A stretch of DNA of 22,593 nt, taken from contig JAYSTY010000133.1 in assembly GCA_043719385.1 (NCBI GenBank), positions 1-22,593 on the forward strand, in the 5' to 3' direction. The notes beneath the pieces were generated by a model. That model did not search any database and had not been told where the DNA came from. It was given only the letters and a program-made list of their open reading frames with translations. Origin of the DNA: JAFDVL01 sp043719385. Lineage in GTDB: Bacteria; Acidobacteriota; Blastocatellia; RBC074. Positions within the stretch are counted from its first letter, which is position 1; each line of letters starts with the position of its first letter. Made by a program: the position numbers and the translations under genes. Below, piece by piece: positions 8,728 through 16,786 of this stretch.

Positions 8728-8885
8728 ATTTCGGCAAGCTGGCGCAAATCTGATTCTGCTTGCGATGAACAGCGTAAAACGCTAAGATACCGCTCTTTTA
8801 TCGCGATGCCCCACCGCAGACCCTCAATGAGGGGTGGCTGAATCCATTCAGTCACCAAAATTCACACACTGGAGTTATTCCTATT
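8728..8885. other. Intergenic region with two small hairpins before the foldase gene
   Basis: The 158 bases between the CRTAC1-type gene and the SurA-like gene hold a 5-bp hairpin (AGCGT at 8771-8775, ACGCT at 8779-8783) and a compact one at 8821-8833 (CCCTC, GAGGG), which can extend through CCAC at 8811-8814 and GTGG at 8834-8837. Neither is followed by a U-tract, so neither is a classical terminator. A GGAG at 8871-8874 is the likely ribosome binding site of the next gene. A promoter for the foldase probably lies here, but I cannot place its -35 and -10 boxes with confidence. Confidence 0.35.
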
Positions 8886-10880
8886 ATGCTTCGATTTTTC
8901 TCTAAGTTTCAGCGCTCAAGCAAAGTTCTTCTCGTGATTTTTTGCGCTGTTTTGTTTCTCGGCTTAATCATGTTCTATGCTTTCCCCAACCAGCCACTGT
9001 CTAATAATGGTATGGCTGGTGCTAATCCTGACGACGGAAAGGTCATTGCGAAAGTTGGTTCTCAGGAAATCACGCTCAAAGAATATCGTGAGCAACTGAT
9101 GAATATGGTGCAGGCCTATTCACGGGGTGGTCAGGCCGATCCCCGGATCATTAAAGCAATGAAGCTGGATCAGCAGACCCTTGATCGTTTGATTGAAGAT
9201 CGCGTGGTGCTGGGCGAAGCAGAAAGGTTGGGATTTAATGGAACAGATCAGGAAATTAATGAATCCATCACCAAAGCTTTTGTTGATCCTGACACGGGCA
9301 AATTTGTGGGCAAGGAAGATTATCTGCGCAGTCTCAGATTACAGGGGAAAAATCCTGAAGAATTTGAGCGCGGCATCCGCACCAGCCTGATGACCTCCAA
9401 AATGAGATCATTTTTATCCAGCGGGGCACAGGTTTCAGATAAGGAAATCCAGGAAGCGTACAAAGCCGATAACACCAAAGTCGAAGTGATTTACGCGACC
9501 ATTGATAAAGATAAAATCAAAGATAAGCCAAAGATGACCGAGCCGGAATTACAAGCTTACTTTGAAGCTCACAAGGCTGATTACAAGGCGACCGACCCGT
9601 TGCGCAAGGTCGAATATATTTTTATTCCAACTGACAAAGTAACGGTCAGCGTAACGGACGAACAGCTCAAAGCCGAATACGAAAAGAATAAACAAAAAGA
9701 ACCGCGTGTCAGCATCATCAAACTCAATGTTGCGACTCCGACAGATGAGCCGACAGTCAGAGCGAAAATCAATGAACTGAACGCCAGAGTGCGCGGCGGA
9801 GAAAACAAGCAGCCGGAAGATTTCGCCGCTGTGGCAAAAGGAAATTCACAAGACCCATCCGCCGCCAAAGGTGGTGACATTGGCTTTGTGAAGAAAAATC
9901 CGAATAACGCAAATGATTGGAAACAACGTGCCATTGATCAGGCCGCCAACGCGATTGTTGGCCCTTTCCGTGATGGTTCAAGCTGGTACATCATGAAAAT
10001 CACGGAAGAGCGCGATGTCCCATTTGAAGAGATGAAACCAACCTTACTAGCTGGCACAAAAAATCGTAGTTCTTATCAAAAGGCGAATGAAATCGCTGAT
10101 AAAGCCTACGAACTTTTCACCGCCAACAACGACCTGCGCAAAACCGCCGAGACTATTGCAGCAGAAATGAAAGTTAAGCCGGAAGACCTGATTCGCACGA
10201 CGCCATATTTCAAAAAAGGCGATACCCTCCCGGAAATCGGCAGCAATCCAACGTTTGAAGATACCGTTGGTGATCTCAAGAAAGGTGCGATTGGCATAAA
10301 ACTTGGGGTTCCCAATGGCATGGCTATTCCGCGTGTAGTTGATGTGCTCGAAGGTGGTGTCCAATTGACCTTTGAGCAGGCGCACAATCAAATCGAATCC
10401 AAACTCGGACGCGAGCGCGAACTGAATGCTGCCCAGGAAAAAGCCCGGGATATTTTGGCAAAAGCTAAGACTGCTGACGAGTTCAAATCGCTGTTGGCAA
10501 AAGATGGAATCGAAGTCAAAACGGATGCCAATAATTTAGCCAGTATGCCTTTCAGCAGCCTCCAGGTGTCCCAGCAAATTCGCTCAGCCGTGATGGCTAC
10601 CAAACAGGGTGAAGCGGCGAAGGCGCCAATTAAAACCGGGGCTGGGTCGTATCTCGTTTTTGCCGCGACCAAACGGACAGAAGCCGATCTGACGAAGCTC
10701 ACAGCAGAGGAAAAATCCTCGCTTCGTCAACGACTGGTGTCGGAAAAAGGCAGCCTGGCTTACGATACTTTTGTGAAGGATATTCGCAAAAAATATGATG
10801 CCGAGAAAAAGATCACTATTTACCAGGATCGCATAGATGCTTATGTCAACAGCCTCAGTGCGAATCAGGCTAATCAATAA
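8886..10880 (+). CDS. SurA/PpiD-like membrane-anchored peptidyl-prolyl isomerase (parvulin type)
   Basis: This 664-residue protein has one N-terminal membrane helix (residues ~13-33, KVLLVIFCAVLFLGLIMFYAF) and then a long periplasmic part. Residues ~50-190 match the SurA N-terminal chaperone domain (KVGSQEITLKEYREQL, LDRLIEDRVVLGEAERLGF). Residues ~273-375 are parvulin-like, with EDFAAVAKGNSQDPSAAKGGDIGF and VGPFRDGSSWYIMKI. The C-terminal ~250 residues are helical and may include a second degenerate rotamase segment. The layout is that of PpiD, which helps fold proteins leaving the Sec translocon. The start ATG lies 11 bases after GGAG. Transcription ends at the strong hairpin shared with the opposing gene. 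Isomerase activity is not certain, since many PpiD parvulin domains are inactive. Confidence 0.9.
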   Translation: MLRFFSKFQRSSKVLLVIFCAVLFLGLIMFYAFPNQPLSNNGMAGANPDDGKVIAKVGSQEITLKEYREQLMNMVQAYSRGGQADPRIIKAMKLDQQTLDRLIEDRVVLGEAERLGFNGTDQEINESITKAFVDPDTGKFVGKEDYLRSLRLQGKNPEEFERGIRTSLMTSKMRSFLSSGAQVSDKEIQEAYKADNTKVEVIYATIDKDKIKDKPKMTEPELQAYFEAHKADYKATDPLRKVEYIFIPTDKVTVSVTDEQLKAEYEKNKQKEPRVSIIKLNVATPTDEPTVRAKINELNARVRGGENKQPEDFAAVAKGNSQDPSAAKGGDIGFVKKNPNNANDWKQRAIDQAANAIVGPFRDGSSWYIMKITEERDVPFEEMKPTLLAGTKNRSSYQKANEIADKAYELFTANNDLRKTAETIAAEMKVKPEDLIRTTPYFKKGDTLPEIGSNPTFEDTVGDLKKGAIGIKLGVPNGMAIPRVVDVLEGGVQLTFEQAHNQIESKLGRERELNAAQEKARDILAKAKTADEFKSLLAKDGIEVKTDANNLASMPFSSLQVSQQIRSAVMATKQGEAAKAPIKTGAGSYLVFAATKRTEADLTKLTAEEKSSLRQRLVSEKGSLAYDTFVKDIRKKYDAEKKITIYQDRIDAYVNSLSANQANQ

Positions 10881-10903
10881 GACTGACTGAAGTCTAAAAA
10901 TAA

Positions 10904-10941
10904 GAGCGCCGGATAAGACTTTAAAACCTTATCCGGCGCTC
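10904..10941. terminator. Bidirectional intrinsic terminator between convergent genes
   Basis: A perfect 14-bp inverted repeat (left arm 10904-10917, GAGCGCCGGATAAG; right arm 10928-10941) encloses a 10-base loop. Five A lie just upstream (10896-10900) and a T-rich run follows (from about 10944), so the element can work on both strands. It sits 23 bases after the foldase stop and 41 bases before the stop of the opposing gene, exactly where a shared terminator is expected. Confidence 0.9.
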
Positions 10942-10982
10942 ATTGTTTTTGGCCTTGTTTGCCTCTGAATCCTGAATCCTGG

Positions 10983-12032
10983 TTATTTCGCTGCTTTACT
11001 TTTCTTACCTGTCTCTGAAAGCATATCAAATACCTTGCGCGGCACTGTCAATGACAATGAAACATCAGAATCCTGGGCGCCGATTTTGATTAAATCCAGC
11101 AGTTCATTGATGGCCTTCATTTGCGGATCGTTATTACCACCGAGGAACATCTTGCCCATTCCTACCAGGCCCGCGAGACTGGTTTGCAGTTTTGACGCTT
11201 CGTCGCTGGAACCCGTGCGCATTTTGGCATCCAGCAGCACCGTCAAATCTGAAGTCATGTCGAGTGAACCAAAAACTGTTTTAATTGTTGCAGCTTGCTT
11301 GAAGAGATCGCCCTGTTCAGCGATGCCTTGTTTGGCGCTTTCGGGAATGTGGGCGGCAAAACGGATAAAGCCAGCGCCGGTTTTGCTCAGCAGTTCGCTC
11401 AGTTGCGTATTGGCTGTCCCGCTGCCGCCATCGAGGACGCCTTTGACGCCGCTGATGGTGCCGACCGCGACGCGCTCAGCATCAACCTGCGTGAACGCCA
11501 TGTCCTCGTCTATCCCAACTTTTCCTGCTTCTTTGGTGACTACGACAAATAACTGCTTACCTTTATAATCAAGCGTGTTGATTTCGGTTTTGCTTTCTTT
11601 ACCGTCTTTTTTCTCTTTCAGCAAAGCGCTGATACGGTTGAGATCAAAGGTCAAACCCTGAATGATCGCCGCGCCGCCATTGCTCTTGCCTGACATATTC
11701 ACGCCAATCACGGCGGATTTGATTTTGTAAACATCAATCCCGGTTTTACCAATGAAATCGTTCAATTCTTTCTCGAATTTGGCGATTCCATCCGGGTACA
11801 TCCCTCTGATTTGTGGCAGCACTTCGTTCATTGCGCGCGCCACATCAACTACGGCGATGGCGTCAGAGGCGGGTAACAGTGCCATATCATCAGCCATCGT
11901 CAGGGGCGCTGATTTTATAACGGTAGCTGCTTTGGTCGGATTGTTTTTGGGGTTGCTGTAACCTGGAATAAGAATAAAGGCGGATAAAGAAAGGGCTAAG
12001 CCGAAATTAGTCAGTTGATAAAATCTTTTCAT
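10983..12032 (-). CDS. Secreted protein of unknown function
   Basis: The start at 12032 is chosen because TGAGGA lies a few bases upstream on this strand and MKRFYQLTNFGLALSLSAFILIPGYS is a good signal peptide; the longer frame adds 24 residues with no signal. The mature part (~325 residues) opens with LLPASDAIAVVDVARAMNEVLPQI and alternates helices with short strands, e.g. KSAVIGVNMSG, GAAIIQGLTFDL, GKQLFVVVTKE. This resembles secreted Acidobacteriota hypotheticals that assess a quantity along repeated alpha/beta units, but I recognise no named family. There are no catalytic motifs and only one domain appears likely. It converges on the SurA-like gene and diverges from the small membrane protein; no operon partner is visible. 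Confidence 0.8.
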   Translation of the reverse strand: MKRFYQLTNFGLALSLSAFILIPGYSNPKNNPTKAATVIKSAPLTMADDMALLPASDAIAVVDVARAMNEVLPQIRGMYPDGIAKFEKELNDFIGKTGIDVYKIKSAVIGVNMSGKSNGGAAIIQGLTFDLNRISALLKEKKDGKESKTEINTLDYKGKQLFVVVTKEAGKVGIDEDMAFTQVDAERVAVGTISGVKGVLDGGSGTANTQLSELLSKTGAGFIRFAAHIPESAKQGIAEQGDLFKQAATIKTVFGSLDMTSDLTVLLDAKMRTGSSDEASKLQTSLAGLVGMGKMFLGGNNDPQMKAINELLDLIKIGAQDSDVSLSLTVPRKVFDMLSETGKKSKAAK

Positions 12033-12328
12033 ACAATGTTCCTCAAGAATGTCCAGCCAACTTTCGTGAGCTGATAATTTACATAATTTCAAATGTAACA
12101 GCAAATCGTGATTTGCCAGACAAACAGTTGCTATGATGCAAACTAACGCAAAGTTATCCGCTCAGGTTCAACTTTTTGTTGGCTTAGGTAAGACGCCCCG
12201 CCACAGACATCTGTTAACAGGCGTGCGGATTTTCAAATTGCGGGGGCTGCGCTTGACAGCTTCTCTGCTTCGCAGTAGCTTGACGCAGTATAGCAAATTC
12301 AGTTGCGTACTCCTGCATTTAATCAGCT
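12033..12328. promoter_or_regulatory. Divergent intergenic region
   Basis: These 296 bases separate two divergently transcribed genes, so both promoters should lie here. The ribosome binding site of the left gene is clear (TCCTCA on the + strand at about 12040-12045). On the + strand a TTGACA at 12253-12258 is followed 17 bases later by TAGCTT, a poor -10, so that promoter is only a weak candidate; a second TTGACG follows near 12280. A 68-codon open frame at 12133-12339 overlaps the next gene and has no protein-like features. I see nothing else in the stretch. Confidence 0.3.
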
Positions 12329-12868
12329 ATGGTTGCTAAACAGGTACAATTTAGTGAAGCTTCAGAACCGCGTTACCGCTCACTGATTGTTATGTATGAA
12401 AGTGAAGAAGACGCGAATCAGTTGTTAACGCAACTGGCTGAGTTGAAGATTTCACTCAACCACGTAACTGTTTTGCGGGTGGCCCTGGGGAGTCAGCCAA
12501 AGCCAATTAAAATTACCCTGCGCGGTTCTTCTGCTTCTTCTAAAGTGAATCGCGCTACTTTCACCGGGGCGGGAATTGGCTGTTGCATAACTTTTTTAAT
12601 TGGACTGAGTTTGTACGAAGCCAGTTTTCTCTCCTTATCATTCTTTGAAGCCATTTTTGTTCATCTGCTCGCGCTGGTTATCCTCGGGGCAGTTTTGGGC
12701 GGAACCATCGGCGCGATCATCGCTTCGTATCAGGCGCAAAAGCAAATTGATGCCTTGCCGCCGCAACTCGCGGATGGTTTTCTGGTGGTGATTAAAACCC
12801 CGGTGCACCTGGCCGATCAATGTGTCTCTCTCGCTCACAGCCTGGGTGCCAAAAAGATTATTCTGTAA
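12329..12868 (+). CDS. Small membrane protein with YflT/DUF1269-like cytoplasmic domain
   Basis: The 179-residue protein begins with a ferredoxin-like half (RYRSLIVMYESEEDANQLLTQLAEL, then a strand VTVLRV), typical of the heat-shock/general-stress YflT-like domain. Two predicted membrane segments follow (about residues 83-98, and HLLALVILGAVLGGTIGAIIASY), and the chain ends in a second alpha/beta piece (GFLVVIKTPVHLADQCVSLAHSLGAKKII) that resembles the closing strands of the same fold. The membrane hairpin inserted in the domain, with Gly-rich helix, resembles DUF1269-type membrane proteins. The ATG at 12329 keeps the first strand intact; no Shine-Dalgarno sequence is apparent. It stands alone. 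A stress-related membrane role is suggested only by the family resemblance. Confidence 0.7.
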   Translation: MVAKQVQFSEASEPRYRSLIVMYESEEDANQLLTQLAELKISLNHVTVLRVALGSQPKPIKITLRGSSASSKVNRATFTGAGIGCCITFLIGLSLYEASFLSLSFFEAIFVHLLALVILGAVLGGTIGAIIASYQAQKQIDALPPQLADGFLVVIKTPVHLADQCVSLAHSLGAKKIIL

Positions 12869-13153
12869 GACAATCTCAGCTTGCGCAATTCATCCCACTT
12901 CATTTGTCAAATCATCTGTTTTCGAGTACCTTGTGTGCGCGGTAAGACACCAATCATAACGTCAATTTCTATCAGTTAATAAATTCAAAATAAATATCCA
13001 GAGAGATATGTGCGTCGGACAAATTAGGATTTATCGGTAAACCGAATTGCTAGGTACTAAGTAGCGTCTGTCGGTTTTGCCCAAAATCTCTATTATTCAT
13101 GGCAAAGTTTTTTGCCATCAACTCAACGGAAAAGCCAACAGGAGGGCGAAACA
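12869..13153. promoter_or_regulatory. 5' region of the OmpA-fusion gene with a leader hairpin
   Basis: This 285-base gap contains a perfect 8-bp hairpin, ATGGCAAA at 13099-13106 and TTTGCCAT at 13111-13118 with a 4-base loop, 35 bases before the start codon. Further up is a short palindrome TCGGTAAACCGA (13034-13045) that could be an operator or part of a hairpin. The ribosome binding site is strong: AGGAGG at 13140-13145, 8 bases before the ATG. The region is AT-rich around 12960-13010, where a promoter is likely, but I cannot assign boxes. Other than these I see no gene. Confidence 0.45.
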
Positions 13154-14629
13154 ATGGCGATATTTGATTCACTTATTAGCGAAGCAGCAGAGAAATTCGG
13201 CTTAGGCGACAAAGCTGGTGGGCTGCTTTCAGGATTACTTTCAATGATTACCAGTTCAGAGGGCGGGGGCATTTCTGGACTGATTAGTAAATTTACCAGC
13301 GCCGGGTTGGGAGATGTAGTCAGTTCCTGGGTAAGCGGCGGTGATAACAAGGAAATTACCGGCGACCAGCTTTCCAGCGTGTTAGGGAACGATGCCATTA
13401 GCGGCCTCGCACAAAAAGCCGGACTCTCAAGCGGAATCGCTTCCACCGCACTGGCATTTATGCTGCCAAAGGTGATTGATAAATTGACGCCGAATGGTGT
13501 CTTACCGACCGGCATTCCCGATATGCTCAAATCTTATCTGGGCGGTTTTGGTGATGTCGTTGGAAAAGGGATTGGAGCCGCAGGTAATTTGGCCAGTGGA
13601 GCCGCAGGGGCAGCCGGAGCCGGAGCCGCCGCCGTGGGCGCAGGTTTATCCGGGGCCGCAGGTGCAGGTATGGCAGGCGCAAAGCAGGCGGCAGACTTTG
13701 CGGGTGATACGGCTAAATCAGGGATGTCCTGGGTGCTCAAGCTTTTGCCGTTACTTGTGATCCTGGGCGTTGCTTACTGGGCCTGGCAGTCATGCAGCGC
13801 TCCAACCACCCCAAAGACGACGACGGTTGCGCCAACGGCAGCACCAGCGCCGAAAGTTGACTCCTCAATTCAAGTCATCAATGCCAATGGCAAGTACAAG
13901 GTTACTGCCGTCGTGCCGGACGAAAAGACCAAAGCCGAAGTCCTCAAACAGCTTGAGGCAACTTATGGCAAAGATAAATTTGAAGCCAATGTCACAGTTA
14001 ATGCGAATGCCAAACCGGCTGGCTGGCTGACAAAACTTGGCGATGCTTTGAAAGAACTTAAGGCGCCCGGAACCGAACTTAGTATCATCGGTTCTGCCAT
14101 GACAATCAGCGGTCTGGCGGCTGACGCGGCAAATGCTCTGAAGGCTAAGCTCGGCTCACTCTTTGGCGCAGATTTCAGTGTTAGCACGAAAATTCTGGAT
14201 ATTGGGGCAGCCGTAAAAGATGCGGCGGCGGCGGCGGCGAGTGCGCTGGCTGGCTTAAAACCAGGCTTTACTGCCGATGAACTGGCGAAGGCGTTAAATC
14301 TTGAGGTCATCAATTTTGCTTCGGGCAGCAATGCCATTCCGAAAGAAAATGAAGACTTGCTCAAGAAATCAGCCGACGCAATCAAACAGGCTCCCGCCGG
14401 AACCAAACTGGAAGTTGGTGGCCATACCGACAGCACAGGCAATGCCGCTGGCAATGACAAGCTTTCTGCCGCTCGTGCCGCTGCCGTAAAAGCTTTCCTC
14501 GACAAGGCTGGCGTTAAGGCTGATGTCCTAACCGCAAAAGGTTATGGCTCAGCAAAATCCATTGCCAGCAACGATACGAAGGAAGGTCAATTTAAGAACC
14601 GTCGGATCGAATTCAGCGTCATCAAATAA
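13154..14629 (+). CDS. YidB-BON-OmpA fusion, membrane-anchored peptidoglycan-binding protein
   Basis: The ATG at 13154 follows AGGAGG; an upstream ATG at 13112 lies inside the leader hairpin and is rejected. Residues 1-130 are a YidB (DUF937)-type domain with repeated small-residue helices (GLLSGLLSMITS, AGLSSGIASTALAFMLPKVID). Residues ~137-187 are an almost pure Gly/Ala linker, followed by one membrane helix (193-211, VLKLLPLLVILGVAYWAW) and a Thr/Pro/Ala linker. Residues ~238-350 form one or two BON-like units (VINANGKYKVTAVVPDE, GTELSIIGSAMTISG). Residues ~384-491 are an OmpA C-terminal domain with VGGHTDSTGN and LSAARAAAVKAFL, keeping the Asp (426) and Arg (441) that bind diaminopimelate in OmpA. 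It probably links the inner membrane to peptidoglycan, as a stator-like or cell-envelope tether. It stands alone. Confidence 0.9.
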   Translation: MAIFDSLISEAAEKFGLGDKAGGLLSGLLSMITSSEGGGISGLISKFTSAGLGDVVSSWVSGGDNKEITGDQLSSVLGNDAISGLAQKAGLSSGIASTALAFMLPKVIDKLTPNGVLPTGIPDMLKSYLGGFGDVVGKGIGAAGNLASGAAGAAGAGAAAVGAGLSGAAGAGMAGAKQAADFAGDTAKSGMSWVLKLLPLLVILGVAYWAWQSCSAPTTPKTTTVAPTAAPAPKVDSSIQVINANGKYKVTAVVPDEKTKAEVLKQLEATYGKDKFEANVTVNANAKPAGWLTKLGDALKELKAPGTELSIIGSAMTISGLAADAANALKAKLGSLFGADFSVSTKILDIGAAVKDAAAAAASALAGLKPGFTADELAKALNLEVINFASGSNAIPKENEDLLKKSADAIKQAPAGTKLEVGGHTDSTGNAAGNDKLSAARAAAVKAFLDKAGVKADVLTAKGYGSAKSIASNDTKEGQFKNRRIEFSVIK

Positions 14630-14673
14630 TAACCATTCAGTTCCAGAGCAATCGCACCGGGACTCATTTACGA

Positions 14674-14710
14674 AGCAGTCGCTGACAGTAAAATACTGTC
14701 TGCGGCTGCT
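14674..14710. terminator. Long imperfect hairpin between the OmpA fusion and the isomerase gene
   Basis: The arms 14674-14689 and 14695-14710 pair over 16 positions around the 5-base loop AAAAT: 14 Watson-Crick pairs, one G-U and one mismatch, with the innermost GACAGT/ACTGTC perfect. It lies 45 bases after the OmpA-fusion stop and ends 14 bases before the next ATG. A U-tract is missing (the following bases are GATTTATTTA), so it may be a weak terminator, an mRNA stabiliser or a control element for the downstream gene, which has no Shine-Dalgarno sequence. Confidence 0.55.
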
Positions 14711-14724
14711 GATTTATTTACGCT

Positions 14725-15648
14725 ATGAAACATTCCCAAACTCGTCGTGATTTACTCAAATTTTTTGTCAGCAGCCTAGTCGTGGGGAGCCTGCCCAATT
14801 TTATCGAAGCCGCCAAAACGCCCAATCTTCGCTGGGCGCAGGGCTTTTTATTGTGGCGCAATTTCAAGGGGCAACAGCTAACGCTTCAGGATGCTCTGAA
14901 CGATTTACAAGCAGTGGGGGCGGATGGAATTGAATTCTCGCCCTTAGCCAAAGAACTTGATAATAATGCGCTAACGCCTGAGTCCTTCGAACGTTTGCTG
15001 GCACTCAAAAAACTGGCGATTGCGGGGAATTATTACAGCGCACCATTTCACGACGTAACCAAACGCGAAGAAATTTTACAGGAAGCTGAAAGGCGCTTCG
15101 TGTTACTCAAAGAATTTGGCGCCAAAAATATGATCATCGGCCCGCCCGGAGTCAGCCCCGACGCCGACCGCCTGCAACTCATCAAACAACAGGCTCCGTT
15201 GCTCAACGAAATTGGTCAGCGCGCAGTGGCGCAGGGCCTGCAAATCGGGCTGCACCCGCACTTGAATACCTTAGTCGAAACACCCTCCGAAATTGATCTG
15301 GCGCTGGCAACAACCGATCCGCGTTATGTTTTCTTTTCGGCGGATACAGGCCATATACATTTGGCAGGCGGCGACGTTGCAGCCATTTTGCGCAAGCATA
15401 AAACGCGCCTGAACTATTTTCATTTCAAAGACGGAGTACGTCCCTTTGTGCGACCCGATTTCAAACCGAACCTGCGCGAGCTTGGCAAAGGCGAAGTTGA
15501 TTTTCCCAATGTGATGCGATTGCTCAAAGAAATTCGCTTTCAGGGCTGGATTAATATTGAACAGGACGCGACGACGCTGACTCCCAAAGAATCCTGCCGC
15601 ATCAGCATGGAATATGTGAACAAAAAGCTGAAGCCGATTTATAGCTGA
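14725..15648 (+). CDS. Tat-exported sugar-phosphate isomerase/epimerase-like TIM-barrel protein
   Basis: The N-terminus MKHSQTRRDLLKFFVSSLVVG has the twin-arginine motif (TRRDLLKFF), a hydrophobic stretch and a likely cleavage near IEAA, so the protein should be exported folded. The rest is a xylose isomerase-like TIM barrel: QAVGADGIEFSP (strand with the early Glu at about residue 70), KNMIIGPPG, QIGLHPHLNT (His 177 and 179), FSADTGHIHLAG (Asp 207, His 210), YFHFKDG (His 233) and WINIEQD (Glu 279). These are positioned like the divalent metal ligands of the family. Substrate unknown; homologues act on inositols, ketoses or hydroxypyruvate. It stands alone, 14 bases after a hairpin. Length (307 residues) is normal. 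Confidence 0.9.
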   Translation: MKHSQTRRDLLKFFVSSLVVGSLPNFIEAAKTPNLRWAQGFLLWRNFKGQQLTLQDALNDLQAVGADGIEFSPLAKELDNNALTPESFERLLALKKLAIAGNYYSAPFHDVTKREEILQEAERRFVLLKEFGAKNMIIGPPGVSPDADRLQLIKQQAPLLNEIGQRAVAQGLQIGLHPHLNTLVETPSEIDLALATTDPRYVFFSADTGHIHLAGGDVAAILRKHKTRLNYFHFKDGVRPFVRPDFKPNLRELGKGEVDFPNVMRLLKEIRFQGWINIEQDATTLTPKESCRISMEYVNKKLKPIYS

Positions 15649-15794
15649 CGGGTAGCGTTAAGCTCGCAATGAAGAGCGCAGAATTTGCCTCTCTCCAGCA
15701 AATATTGGCGGGGAGATTTGCGTGATCTGCGTGACACAGTTTAGACTGAGCTTTTTTTGCGACCAATAAATTAAGCAACAAGGAGAACTACGAA

Positions 15795-16667
15795 ATGAGC
15801 AGGAACGCGGATACCTCTGCATTGGCTACGGGACTCAGTGACGCTCGTCGCCAACTGGCTGGAGAAGTGAAGTCACGGCAAGCGGTCATCAAGCCGCTGG
15901 ATCAGGCACAGCGGGCGCTGAAAGACCCGCACAAAAATGCGGTGGCGTTGCACGAAGCAACAGAGTTGTTGGAACAGCCTGCCACAGAATTAAATTTGCC
16001 GCAGAATTACCCCCAACTGGTGCAGGAATTACGGGCGCTTGCGGATGGAAATTTAGCGGAACTGGAATTCACCTTTGCCCGTGATTTGCGTGATGCTTTC
16101 AAAGAAATCGGCGTCAAGCTGGAAGGGCCGCCCACAGAATTAATTGCCGAATTATTTGTGCTTAAACCAGACCTGCGAAAGAAACAGGTGGCAATTACTT
16201 TTTCGCGCCAGCCTGTGACCAAAGGTGCGGTCAAACTGGATGTCGAGAAAGTCATTTCCGCTTATCAAAAAGCGCACAAAGAAATCTGTGAGCGCAAGGT
16301 TGATGACAAAGAATTGCTCAGTGAGTTATTTGAAGCTTATCAACGCGTGCTCAAACTCAATGACAAAAAGGTCGGAGAACGGATGGTCATTGTTGATTGT
16401 TTCCGTGAACTGGTGCTGGTGCGGCAACCGCTCGGCTTTCGCCGGAATCCGAACAAAGCCAGCTTTGTGGATTACCCCAAGACACATTTTGTTTACGATA
16501 TGCTGCAATTGCGAAAGAGTCAGAAGCTTTCGCACAATGGACATCGAATGAATCTCGGCACGGCGACCATTGATGTCACATCGGATTCGACCAAAGCCAT
16601 GTTTTTGGCAACGGGCGCGAACGAAGGACAGTTCATCAAAGATTTATATTTTGAGCAGGAAAAATAG
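15795..16667 (+). CDS. Unrecognised helical protein next to the BrxD-like cassette
   Basis: AAGGAG at about 15780 sits 9 bases before the ATG, giving 290 residues. I do not recognise a family. The first ~65 residues look like an amphipathic or coiled-coil helix (ARRQLAGEVKSRQAVIKPLDQ, HEATELLEQPATEL); the middle holds further long helices (AELEFTFARDLRDAFKEIG, KVISAYQKAHKEICERK), and the C-terminal ~90 residues are mixed alpha/beta with KVGERMVIVDCFRELVLVRQ and NLGTATIDVTSDSTKAMFL. It has no signal peptide, membrane helix or catalytic motif, so it is probably a soluble scaffold or adaptor. It precedes two ATPase genes on the same strand; the 119-base gap contains a palindromic repeat. A partner role in that cassette is inference from position. 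Confidence 0.8.
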   Translation: MSRNADTSALATGLSDARRQLAGEVKSRQAVIKPLDQAQRALKDPHKNAVALHEATELLEQPATELNLPQNYPQLVQELRALADGNLAELEFTFARDLRDAFKEIGVKLEGPPTELIAELFVLKPDLRKKQVAITFSRQPVTKGAVKLDVEKVISAYQKAHKEICERKVDDKELLSELFEAYQRVLKLNDKKVGERMVIVDCFRELVLVRQPLGFRRNPNKASFVDYPKTHFVYDMLQLRKSQKLSHNGHRMNLGTATIDVTSDSTKAMFLATGANEGQFIKDLYFEQEK

Positions 16668-16690
16668 TGGCTGGTCAGTTATGTCTAATC

Positions 16691-16743
16691 ACCCCGTCGC
16701 TACGGCTCCGGGGACAGTACCGCGAGCCGTAGCGAGCCGGGTT
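16691..16743. repeat. REP-like palindromic element, left copy
   Basis: A perfect 12-bp inverted repeat (TCGCTACGGCTC at 16697-16708; GAGCCGTAGCGA at 16724-16735) surrounds a 15-base loop, and GAGCCGGG continues the right arm. Bases 16707-16743 occur again at the right edge of the window (22557-22593) in opposite orientation with two mismatches. It lies between the helical-protein gene and the first ATPase gene. Its form and recurrence fit an extragenic palindromic (REP-like) element; it could also be a terminator of the upstream gene, but no U-tract follows the stem. Confidence 0.75.
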
Positions 16744-16786
16744 TTAATCATTGACCATCAGTCACCAACCATTGCGGAGGAAATCA

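Noticed and set aside
12253..12281. Sigma-70 promoter before the YflT-like gene
   Set aside because: TTGACA is perfect, but the -10 at 17 bases (TAGCTT) is poor, so I report the region only as a candidate.
12133..12339. 68-codon open frame on the + strand
   Set aside because: It overlaps the start of the next gene, has no ribosome binding site and looks like basic, low-complexity translation of intergenic DNA.
13112..13153. In-frame ATG at 13112 upstream of the OmpA-fusion start
   Set aside because: The codon is inside the leader hairpin and lacks a ribosome binding site, while the ATG at 13154 follows AGGAGG at the right distance.
15740..15760. Intrinsic terminator after the isomerase gene ending in seven T
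   Set aside because: A T-run is present at 15752-15758 but I could not find a convincing stem right before it.
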